From Amphimedon queenslandica (Eukaryota; Porifera; Demospongiae; Haplosclerida; Niphatidae), in NCBI RefSeq assembly GCF_000090795.2, contig NW_003546269.1, positions 37,503-101,502 on the forward strand: DNA of 64,000 nt, read 5' to 3'. Under the pieces are notes generated by a model that had not been told where the DNA came from, ran no database searches, and worked only from the letters and a program-made list of their open reading frames with translations. Below, one piece after another: positions 21,707 to 32,585 of the stretch. Within the stretch, counting starts at the first letter, position 1, and the number at the start of each line of letters is the position of its first letter. The translations under genes were made by a program, and so were the position numbers.

Positions 21707-24055
21707 ATGATGCTCTACTCAAAAAGAGAATGTACTAGTCTAGTGCTAGCTTGTGCTGTAGTCACTCTTACTCTCTCAAGCCTCATAGTTTACTATTATA
21801 TTGATGTAAGGCCCAAAACTACCTAACTATTTGTATTACTGCATTATTTATACAATAGGAATATGCCTTCAATGATGAAGACTTAAGTGGGACAGTAAGT
21901 TGCAATCGATATATATAGCTTTGACACACCTCTTTCTTTCTTTCTCTCTCTCTCTCTCCCTCAATTCTTGTAGATAAATTTCAATGTGACAGGGACTACA
22001 AACACTACCCATTGCAGTAATGAATCCAGCAATGCTACAATAAATGAGCCAGTAACACTGTGCAGTCTGCATGGCCTTGGGTTGATTCCCAATGGCTGCA
22101 ATAGTGACTCATGCACAGCCTACAGAGGCAGTGTGTGTGCTCCAGTATTGACTGCATGGTCTTCATGTGCTCATGGGAATGAGCTGAGAGTTGGTTCTGG
22201 ATTAGATCAGAATTCAATGGAATACAATGCTGTTCAATTTAATCAATATTTAAGTAAGAAATCTAAAGAATAACTAGCACAATAATCATTTATCTGCAGA
22301 TTTGGCAAGCTCAGAGTGCCAGCAGTTAGCATTTCCTTTCTTTTGTCTTTACTTCTTTCCTCTTTGTGACTGCACCTCTTTGCAAAGAACAGTCAAGCCT
22401 ACAAGAGAGTTGTGTGTCTATATACGTGATTCAATCTGTCGAGCTGAATGGCATCAAGTTGGCCTTTTAAGACCAGATCTACTTCCAGACTGTGCTCAAT
22501 TACCACTTAGAAGTAAGCTATTAACACTCTCAATATTAAATATAATGCATTTTTTGTTTTTTAGGTCAAACTATTGAAAATAACACGACAGTTTGTAACA
22601 ACAGTGAAGCCTCCTCTGGTTCTAATTTTTCCAATACGACTTGCGAGAAAAACTTTATTAAAGATGCTGATGATTTTTGCTGGGCAAGCTGTCAAAATTG
22701 GAAGCAAGACCCAGAGAGTCTCTCTCTAGCAATGAAGATATTGAATACATCAGTATCACTGACTGGGCTCTTAATGGCAGTCATAGCCTTAGCCTTCTCT
22801 CTTTATGAATATAAGAAAATGTAATGCGATAAGTAATTCCATACACTGCTAAGAATGTCAATCTTTTGGTTAGGTTCTCGTTTCCACTTGTTTACTGTAC
22901 TTTCATGCTACTCGACTATCTGGTAGAGGGTAAGAAAGATGCCATGCACGAGTGAATCATGTTTGTTTATTCTGTTGCTTAGTTATTTTTGTGCTACTGT
23001 CAATATTTTGGCCTGAGGTTTACTGCAGTCATGACCAATTAGAGATAAGTATAAATAATCCAAGCACATTCTGTACTATCTCAGGTACTAATACTATCTA
23101 TTGTATGGTTGGACTATCCTCATTGTTTACCCAATAGGAATTGTATTTCAATATACAGCACTCCAGGTTGGGCTTTTCGCAGTCATCCAGTTATGGTCTA
23201 TGTTCTGTGCATTATATTTTGCAGAGAAAACAAAGAAATACGTGTTAAATAATATCAACCATGTCGTATTCACTTTGATTGGTATGCATTGATATGACTA
23301 TTATCATACTAGCTCTTCTTTTATGTGTATTGTTATAGGTTTTGTGGTCCCTGGAGTTGCCATTGGCATATGCTACACATTTGACGATTTTAAGTACACT
23401 CAATCATCATTCCCGCCTTTATTCTGTACGCCAAACAAATTCGATTACTGGCTTTACTCTTTTGTGATACCTTACTACATACTACTACTCAATGGCAGCT
23501 ATTTATTCATTTTCATTATCTGGCACATTCAAAAAGTACGTTTCTACGATAAATAATACATGCTTTAATTCTTCATTCTTACAGTTTCAAGGTTTATTTC
23601 GACAGACTAAAGATATTAAAGCCGATTTAGCTATACCAGCTCCTAATAGGGCGTTACTCTTAATCCCAATGAGTGCTTTACTGTTTGGCAGTGTGTTGTT
23701 AATACTATCAGTACTGACTGGGACCCAGAGCGGCTCTATCACTACTGCCATCGTTCAGTACTTTATATGCGAGAGAGATGGGCATATACCCGGGGAATGC
23801 TCCCGAGATAATTTTGAGCATTATTCTCATCCCTACATACTCTTTCTGGCATTTTTGATATTTGTACTTGTCCCTGGTTTCATCTTAAACTTTGTCGTAG
23901 TGAATTGGGTATCAACTCAAAAGGGCTCGTCTTCTGATTTGAAAGAGTTGGAATCCACGAGTGACGATAATCAGCAGTTTAGAAACAGACCCATATCAAC
24001 TCACAGTGACATTAACAAAACTTATGAAATGGATGCTCAGGAAATCTTGTACTGA
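21707..24055 (+). CDS. Frizzled-like 7TM receptor with one cysteine-rich domain
   Basis: Class F receptor, plasma membrane. Ten exons, 21707-21805, 21859-21894, 21974-22253, 22300-22512, 22565-22820, 22874-22929, 22983-23084, 23138-23281, 23339-23535 and 23585-24055, give 617 residues. A hydrophobic segment near the N-terminus (LVLACAVVTLTLSSLIVYYY) serves as signal or anchor. The CRD, exons 3-4, has the spacing ECQQLAFPFFCLYFFPLCDC...ELCVYIRDSIC...LLPDCAQLP. A glycosylated linker precedes seven TM helices from SVSLTGLLMAVIALAFSLYE to YILFLAFLIFVLVPGFILNF. After TM7 the tail reads VVVNWVSTQKGSSSDLKELE and lacks KTxxxW, the Dishevelled-docking motif of classical Frizzleds. Orthology to Frizzled versus Smoothened is not settled by eye. 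Confidence 0.88.
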
Positions 24056-24326
24056 TTGACAAAACTGTGTTCATCACTTATCTTACGTTATTCCCACGTA
24101 AAATTTCAATTTTAAAATGCATCTTTATCTTAATTATTAATAATAGTGTACTGTAGCACATATATATGTTATGATCCTCATGGTAGTAACATCTATTGAT
24201 CATGCATAATGCAGTTAATGTGTGTGGCATTGTGAATACAATGCACACTGGTGTCTCAGGTCATGAATAAATATTTGTTTGGGTGTGTCTTCTCTTGAGA
24301 AATCTCTCTCTCTGTTTGTTGATAAA

Positions 24327-26236
24327 ATGATAGAGTTGCACTCACGAAAATCACAAGACTTCAAGCTTGATTGTTCATCCTTTAGCAACAAGAAAACAAG
24401 AAGAGTAGGCTTGGTGTTTGCTGGTATACTACTGGTACTCTTAATCCACTCTCTAGCTATTTATTATTATGTATCAGTAAGTCTATATGTACTAATTTAA
24501 AGAAAGCACTGAACTCCAGTGATTATTGTAGTTATTGGATAAGCATCTTTTAGCATCTTGTAAAGCTGTCAAAAAAATGATCCACTTCCTTTTATCATTT
24601 TTCTGTCAATAGGAATATGGCACTTCTTTCACTGACCCTGTAATCCCTAATGTTACCAACAATACTGAAAATATTTCTATCACTTGCTCTCCTTCCTTCA
24701 TCCAAGACAATGACTATTGCTATCCTTCTTGTTACAGCTGGACTACAGACTCAGACAATCTCAAAGATGCTCTAATACTTTTAAAATCAATGAGCATCAT
24801 TGTAAGCCTTGCTGCTGGCCTGGGAGCGTTGCTCCTCTTAATTTATGAAAATAAGTACATGTAAGTGTAACATTTTCACCATCAAAATCAAATGGCATGC
24901 CATATTATTATTTTCTATTCCTAAAGGTTTAAATTCCCAACTCGACTTGTCGTATTCTTGCTACTTGACTATCTGGTCCTAAGTAAGTTATATTTCCAGT
25001 ATATATCTCATGACATTTTTGTATAGCCTTTTTCCTTGCATTGTCCGTGTTTGGTAGTCGACTTGATTTATTTTGTACTGACACAAGATTTGATATTAGC
25101 ATAACGAATGACCCTTCACTCTACTGCACTGTATCAGGTAATATATTTGCGTACACATATTACAATATTACTTTTCTTTCCCTCTGTTTCTTTTAAGGGA
25201 TAATATTCTACTATATAACTACACAGATGACTTGCTTCTGGCTCACTCATATTGCTTTCTTTCTTTACTTGACTGCATTTCCTTTCCATGCAAGAAAGAC
25301 AAAAGGGACTCAGAAAAGAACATTGATTGCAATCCTTACAGTTGTACTAGGTAATAAAGTGCATATGGGTGTACCAATTACATCCTTACTGTATAAAAAA
25401 CCTCTACATAAAGGACAATTATGATATATTTTTATATAGGTTTTGTAATACCAGGAATATTGGTAATGATAGCATTAATAGGAGCTGACTATGTAGACAC
25501 TGATTCATCCACTTCATTCTGCATATTAAATAACTTGACGTATCAGTTTTATCTATTCGTATTTCCTAATCTCCTAATGCTAAGCATTGGCGGTGTCCTA
25601 CTACTTATTATAGTACAGGTCGTTATTAAGGTAAAATAGAAAAATAATAATTGCATCATGACTGCAATTATGTGCATGCTTTTACTTTAATTTTCATCTC
25701 TCCTTTTCTTTCTTTGTCTCTAGTATCATGGCATACTTGGTAATAAGTTAGTAAGATCATTAAAAAGACCAATGCTTTCCTACACAGATAAAAAGACATT
25801 GATAATCTTTGCTTGCCTATTACTATACCAGTTCCTTGTGTTGATATACTCCATACATCAAGGGATTAACAGACACAAGCTGACTTCTACTTCAGAGGCA
25901 TACTTCAACTGTCAGAGATTAGGAATGAACAATGCTTTCACTGATAACTGCAATCACTCCAATGTAGAGTCACATTCTAGCTCTTACATAGCAATAGTGG
26001 TCTATCTCATTGGTCCTATTGTGCCAATAAGTGTACTAGCATTTGGAGTTCATGTTAAACACTTAAGAAACACTTGCACTAGGAAAGAAGATGGTGAGAG
26101 GTATGTTCCTCCACCTCCTCCTTCAACCACAGCACAGAGACTCCATCTTTCACAGTCTTACATTCTCACACCTAGAGAAATGGATGTATCAGAAACAATA
26201 ATGGAAGTAGAAGAAGAGGAGGAAGAGAATTTGTAG
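24327..26236 (+). CDS. CRD-less Frizzled-like 7TM receptor paralogue
   Basis: Seven exons, 24327-24476, 24613-24860, 24927-24982, 25027-25137, 25198-25350, 25440-25630 and 25724-26236, give 473 residues. A signal or anchor helix (VGLVFAGILLVLLIHSLAIY) is followed by an ectodomain of only about 60 residues with four cysteines (TCSPSF, DYCYPSCYSW) and no Frizzled CRD. The seven TM helices align segment by segment with the upstream receptor: KYMFKFPTRLVVFLLLDYLV, IIFYYITTQMTCFWLTHIAF, GFVIPGILVMIALIGADYVD. The tail is acidic (MEVEEEEEENL) and has no KTxxxW. The gene starts 271 bp after its neighbour, same strand, so tandem duplication followed by loss of the CRD exons is likely. Confidence 0.85.
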
Positions 26237-26664
26237 CCATTATCTTAATAATGTTAATAATAAATGACAATTATCATAATTATAATGTTTAAAGTGTCCT
26301 ATATATTGTAATATTTATGATGTTGTTTGAATTATTAAATTCTCATGCATATCTACAATTTCGATGTTCACTAAATCATATTCATAATACGGTAGCTGTG
26401 ATTATGCTCTTGGAATATCCATTAGCCAGTTAGTACTACCAACCACTATTATTAGTGGTGTTATCTCCACCAAAGAAGCTAAACACTAAAAAAAGATAAA
26501 AAAGAGGAGAATAAAATACCAATGTCAGTCAAATTTTGTTGCAACAGCTTTAAAAATTTGTAAAAAAAATCCAATTTTGATCGGAATCAGTTTCTACACA
26601 ACATAAGTTAAAAATTTTAAGCAAATAATTTTACAAAAAAACATACGAACAATACTTGTAGCTC
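26237..26664. other. Convergent intergenic gap with a partial repeat monomer
   Basis: Between the CRD-less receptor and the SIX6OS1-like gene. From about 26535 to 26615 it contains a reverse-oriented fragment of the dispersed repeat (TCCAATTTTGATCGGAATCA and CTACACAACATAAGT). No gene seen. Confidence 0.65.
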
Positions 26665-29600
26665 TCACTCTTCCTTACTTCCAGTATCAGTCGTCTTAGC
26701 ATCAAAAAAAGAGAACATTCCACCTGCACCACCACCACTAACGCCTCCTCCCTGATTTCCACTCTGACCTCCAGTGGCAGAAGAAAATACATCAGGGAAG
26801 TTACCGGCTGTCTCGTTAATCCCGACACTTTGGGAGTAGTTACCTCCAGATATCTATAGATGTAAAATTGGATTTAAAAAAATTAACACCTTAAATTTTC
26901 ACACTAACACATACATAGATTGAAATATGATGATTGGTATTGAGTGGTAGTTTTTAACACATGGCAAATATAAAAATAAACATTATTGCTACCAACTTAT
27001 AAATATATACTTACTGAAGAAAATAATTCACAAGATGGTACAGTGTTAGCAGCTGCTTCATTAAACAAATCACTCATAAAACCGCCTCCTCCTAATCCTC
27101 CTAATCCTCCTACATTATAATCATCCTCCCTCAGTCCCTCTTCCTCTCCTTCTTGAGGTAGTCCTTCCTGCTGCATCTAGTGCAACAATAAAATATAATA
27201 GTAATCCACAATTCTGAAATTGTTTAATTTGGGAGAAATATGATGCACACATGTAGACATTATATCATACCAAAAGGTCAATTTTCAGTTACTTACTTCA
27301 CCATAATAGAAATTTAAGCCACTTTCCTGCCCTTGTGGAATTTCCATTGAACCAATTGGCTCCAATGTTTCCATAGACATTTCTGGTTCAATTTCGCTTG
27401 AGCTAACAAGGGGTCTGGACACGGTATTATCAACTCCAAGGGGTCTGGACACAGTATTATCAACTCCAAGGGGTCTGGACACGGTATTATCAACTCCAAG
27501 GGGTCTCGACACTGGTAATTCAACTCTACGGGGTCTGGACACTGGTAATTCAACTCCAAGGGGTCTGGACACTGGAATTTCCATGGTAGAGGGTCTGGAA
27601 AGTGGTGTGTTGACTGCAAGGGGCCTGGAAAGAAGGCTCGGATTATTGGCAATGCTAGAAGGATTGGCAATAATTGGATTAGAGTTTGAAACCACAAGGG
27701 GGATTTCTAAAGTAAGGGGTCTGGAAGTCATTGGAGGTGTTTCTATTGAAGGAGGTTTGGAGACTGACAAAGGATTTTGTATGGAAGGGGGTCTGGGACA
27801 CATTATGGGTCTCGTCATCAATGGTGATCCAATATTGACGCTGGGTCTGGACACTGTTGTAAGCTTAGCAGTCAAGGGATTACTAAAAGTAGAAACAGGT
27901 TTTAGAACATTGGCAAGAGGTCTGGGACCAGGGGGTCCAGAATCAGGCTTGGAACCAGGATTATTGCCGGTAGAACTTGGTCTGGGATTATTGACATGAA
28001 CAGACGGCCCCCCAGCAAAAGTTTTCAATTTGCTTGCCCATGAGGTCGTAATTGTGGGATCTATCCTTGGCCTCTTGCTGGTTGAAATTTGACCATCACC
28101 AGGTCCGACAAAAGGGGAAGGAGGAGGATGGATTAAATTTGAAGCATTATTAGATGACTTCTAAAAATAGGAAAAATTATTATTTTTAATCATTTGATTA
28201 ATTACAGTAGATGCTTCTTGGATCTTTGCAGTAGCATCATCAATTTCTAGTTTCATTTGATCAATTTTGGACGAAAGTGACTCATTAATTATATCCAATT
28301 CTTTCACTTCAGCAGACGATTGTTCTGCCATTAGACCAAGCTCAGCACTTGAAGGAATGAGAAAGAAAAGTATTAAAACAAACCACTACTGCTAGTAGAG
28401 AATTCAATACATTTTCTGATATAAATACATGTTCTTACGGTATGTAAAAAAATGTAAATGTAAATGTATGTAATTTTTAAAGTTACTCAAAAATCGGGCT
28501 AAAGTCCCTGTACTATAGTACAGGGATTTTGACAAAATTTCACCAAAAATGAAAAGGTGAGAATTCTCCATTTTTATAATGTTATCTGATACATATACAT
28601 GTACTTATGTTGTGTAGAAAGTTTGAGCTGATTCCAATCAAAATTAATTTTTTTACAGATTTTTAAAGTTACTCAAAAATCGGGCCAAAGTCCCTGTACT
28701 ATAGTACAGGGATTTTTGTCAAATTTTGTCAAAAATGGCTATGCAACAATTCTTGATTTTTATAATGTTATCTGATGCATATATATGTTCTTATGTTGTG
28801 TAGCAAGTTTGAGCTGATTCCGATCAAAATTAGATTTTTTACGAATTTTTAAAGTTACTTTAAAATCGGGCCAAAGTCCCTGTACTATAGTACAGGGATT
28901 TTGACAAAATTTCACCAAAAATGAAAAGGTGAGAATTCTCCATTTTTATAATGTTATCTGATGCATATACATGTACTTATGTCGTGTAGAAAGTTTGAGC
29001 TGATTCCAATCAAAATTGAATTTTTTTACAAATTTTTAAAGTTACTCAAAAATCGGGCCAAAGTCCCTGTACTATAGTACAGGGATTTTTGTCAAATTTT
29101 GTCAAAAATGGCTAGGCAACAATTCTTGATTTTTATAATGTTTTCTAATGCATATACATGTTCTTATGTTGTGTAGCAAGTTTGAGCTGATTCCGATCAA
29201 AATTAGATTTTTTACGAATTTTTAAAGTTACTTTAAAATCGGGCCAAAGTCCCTGTACTATAGTACAGGGATTTTGATGAAATTTCACCAAAAATGAAAA
29301 GGCGAGAATTCTCCATTTTTATAATATTATCTGATGCATATACATGTACTTATGTTGTGTAGAAAGTTTGAGCTGATTCTGATCAAAATTAATTTTTTTA
29401 TAAATTTTTAAAGTTACTCAAAAATCGGGCCAAAGTCCCTGTACTATAGTACATGGTCTCGGGTCAAATTTTGCCAAAAATAAAAAGGAGAGAATTCTCC
29501 ATTTTAATCATGTTTTCTGATACATATACATGTACTAATGTTGCATAGAAAGTTTGAACTGATTCCAATCAAAATTGGATTTTTTATGAATCTTCAAAGT

Positions 29601-30647
29601 TACTTTAAAATCGGGCCAAAGTCCCTGTACTATAGTACAGGGATTTTGATGAAATTTCACCAAAAATGAAAAGGCGAGAATTCTCCATTTTTATCATGTT
29701 TTCTGATGCATATACATGTACTTATGTTGCATCTACAGTTTGAGCTCATTCCGATTGAAATTGTATTTTTATGAATGCTCAAATTTTCTCAGAAATGCAA
29801 TGTACATGTACATGTACTGTACTTACAATTCAATAATCCAAGGCTTAATCTTTTCAATAGGATCTAAGCCAAAGAGAGTGCAATAAAAACGACATTATTA
29901 TAAATTATTGTCCACTTTTTTTCCGTAGTGCTTTCCGAGCTTCTTCCAGCTCTTTATCCAGTTCCTCCACTAATTAAAACAAATTGAATATAATAATAAC
30001 AAAAATAATAATAAGTACAATAATTCAAATAAATATAACAAAATTACGTTCTTTCTCAAGGTCCTTGACTTCCTTGCATACAGCCACATAGGCCTTTCCC
30101 AGCTTAGTAGATTCATATTTCTTCTTGTACTCCTCCCATTTCAAGGTATAATACTCTATAGCATGTCTCATCTTCTCTCTTCTCTCTGCTGCCTCCTGCT
30201 TTGCTTCCGCAGCCTTCTTACCCAAAGCTTCCAAGTGATCATCCAAGACCACTGACGTCTTTTTTAAGCTTTAATGGGCGGAGTCAGTCTGTTGCCTTGG
30301 TAACGGTTGTGTCTTACCTTTCGTAGTTTTCTTTGGATTGTCCGATTTTGCGTAAATATTTGAGCGAGAGCTCGTCATTTCTTGCCATTTCTTTTTCCAT
30401 TCTTTCTATGTCTTTGTTAAGTTGATTTATCTCTTTTTCATAAGCTGAGAACAACAAAAAACATAAGATTAGAAATCCAACACAATGCACCTGCTATCAT
30501 CTCTCTCTCATTGTAGATTGCTTTGTCTTGGACCTTGTTTTCAAACTCTTGAAAATTGTAATAATTTCATTAAAATTTTAAGACATCAAATAGCATACCA
30601 GTGATTTTAATGAGCCGATCTAGCTCATTAAATTGCTCCCCGTCCAT
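26665..30647 (-). CDS. SIX6OS1: SIX6OS1-like coiled-coil protein (synaptonemal complex central element)
   Basis: Ten exons, 30599-30647, 30491-30547, 30318-30444, 30048-30268, 29916-29969, 29827-29863, 28206-28347, 27297-28160, 27015-27176 and 26665-26853, give 633 residues (human SIX6OS1 587). The N-terminal third is coiled coil: MDGEQFNELDRLIKITEFEN, then a helix with IEYYTLKWEEYKKKYESTKL, matching the human pattern of a YxxxQYK..LKQYQLKY block, then DPIEKIKPWIIEF. A second coiled coil follows, then a Pro/Ser-rich disordered part with a 10-residue repeat (VSRPLGVDNT) and a C-terminus rich in Gly and Phe motifs (MSDLFNEA, MFSFFDAK). SIX6OS1 links the central element in meiotic chromosome pairing. 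The match rests on layout and helix pattern, so it is moderate. The exon 5 donor is weak. Confidence 0.6.
27410..27600 (-). repeat. 30-bp coding minisatellite in the SIX6OS1-like gene
   Basis: Six head-to-tail copies of a 30-bp unit (GGGTCTGGACAC... on the plus strand), encoding VSRPLGVDNT/VSRPLGVELP on the minus strand. The three distal copies are almost identical, showing recent expansion in frame. Confidence 0.85.
28420..29825 (+). repeat. Tandem array, intronic repeat subfamily B (about 7.5 copies)
   Basis: Monomers of about 186-189 bp, each with CCCTGTACTATAGTACAGGG, a perfect 20-bp palindrome, at about 28504, 28690, 28877, 29066, 29255 and 29622; one copy near 29444 has a decayed right arm. 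Other conserved blocks are GTTTGAGCTGATTCC, AGTTACT(C/T)(A/T)AAAATCGGGC and ATGCATATACATGT. Copies alternate between two variants (AAATTTCACC and AAATTTTGTC), so the higher-order unit may be a dimer of about 375 bp. It lies in an intron of the SIX6OS1-like gene. Confidence 0.9.
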
Positions 30648-31116
30648 TTCAAATCTTCCAGACTATCAAATCTTCTAATCTAAACCATTCAATATCTCTT
30701 CAAATTTAAAGTAAAGTTCTATACTCTAAGCACAACAATTATTATTGTACCAGCTGCATCAACTATTCAACTGTAGTAACGCACGTGGGTTGACGCATGC
30801 GCAGAAACACTTCCCGCTAATCTTCTAAGCACCAACGGTTTATTAAAAATACGAGCAAATTGGGTTTCGCTTTACTTCTTATGAGAAAAGGAAAGTGTCT
30901 TTTCTTCTCTTCTGTATTCTCTGACCACTTCAAAGCCTAGACACATTTATTGCTCTTTACTACAGTGAAACCCGACTGGCGGCAGATTGGACAAAGCAAC
31001 AACAACTTTCCTTTATAAACAGAGGACAAACCAAGTCGCGCACTCGTAATTAAAAATCCCACTATCTCCCATCTCTCTCTTTATCTTGAAAAGGCGAGAC
31101 CATAGTTATCATCAAC
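30648..31116. promoter_or_regulatory. Divergent promoter between the SIX6OS1-like gene and Dishevelled
   Basis: A 469-bp gap between outward-facing starts, with GCACGTGG at 30781-30788 and GCATGCGC just after. Probably includes both 5' UTRs. Function inferred from position. Confidence 0.45.
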
Positions 31117-31812
31117 ATGGAGGAGACTAAGGTTATCTATTACGTTGATGACGAGGAGACTCCATACATGACTAAGATACCTCTCAGTCCATCAAAAGTG
31201 AAACTCTCAGACCTCAAGGAACAGCTTAGCCGTCCGGGTCCTTTCAAGAAATTCTTTTTTAAGTCCATCGACGATGACATTGGGTAAGATCTTTAATCCT
31301 ATATATATATAATCTAGATACAAATAATTATAATAGCATCTGTAAATAGTGTAATTTTATTTTTGATTCTTTACTATTCTGTGTTGTGTATGGTTGCCAT
31401 TTGTGTATACATAAGGACATCATTTTGATAAGTATACATGTATGTACCTTTCTCCTTTGTGTACGATTGAATGGCTGGCCTTATCTCCCTCTCTTTGTTT
31501 TTGTTTTCTTTTCTATTAGCTGTAATCCAGGTGGCATATGTTACTAAATCTAAGCTTTTTTGTACGCACTTACAGCCCTCTTATATTTCTCTCCCCGCTT
31601 TTTGTAATTAATCACCTTTTCCCTCAATCTCCTCTCTCTTTTCTCTCTCTCCCCTCTCTCCCTCTTTTCTCTCCTCTCCCTCTCTCTTCACACTTGTCCT
31701 TTTCTTCATAATTGTACCCATATACACGTAACTTCCTTTCCATTAGCAGTGTGACACCTATGTGTTGATCTGATGTTATAGGACACCTTATAAAATGTCT
31801 CCTCTCCCTCAC

Positions 31813-31860
<48 letters not shown>

Positions 31861-32549
31861 TAATCTATCTTCTTTTTGTCATGGGCATGTTTAATCACGC
31901 TAGAAAGCAATAACATTAATAGTGTGTAGTGTATCCCTTTCTTTTGATGTGGCTTTGCAGCTGTACTAATTAATTCGCCCTCTTCAAAGAAATGGAGAGG
32001 ACATAATGCATACATTACATCACATTACCTAATCCCTAGTGCCTCCCATTACTCCTTCCTTTCTCTACAACAGTCATAATGACAGCTGCTTCTTTGAAAT
32101 ATATGTGGAATGATTTAGAGCTAATTCTCTTTGATCTTTCTCTCAAAGACTCTCTGTACAAAAATCTTCTGTTTAGTAACAAGGCTGGTAACATTTGTGG
32201 GGGGTCTTTTCCGCAATAGTCTACCTGGCTCAAAAGAAACTGCACTTCCTTTGTAGCTCACACCGGCAAAGTTTTATCGGAAAAATTTTTGATACTTGTG
32301 TGTTGTGGTAATGTTGGCATATCCTGGCACAAGGAGGGCAGACAGAGCTCTCTGTGTTGGAATTTGATTTTAATTTCATTGTTTTGATGAAATTATGAGA
32401 TAATATTACTCCAGCTGCATAGTTTCATATTTGAATAATAATCTCTTCCCTTTGTTGGGGCTGGTTTCTGTTGTGAGGTTGCATTCTTTACTCCCTTTCC
32501 TTCTATCTCTCTTTCCCACACTCTCTCTGTCTCTCTCTGTCTCTCTCTG

Positions 32550-32585
<36 letters not shown>

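Noticed and set aside
27314-27697. Frames on both strands across the 30-bp repeat
   Set aside because: Repeats stay open in several frames; only the frame joined to the coiled-coil exons splices in phase.
28420-29825. CRISPR-like array of regular repeats
   Set aside because: Repeats are contiguous monomers with no unique spacers, in an intron of an animal gene.
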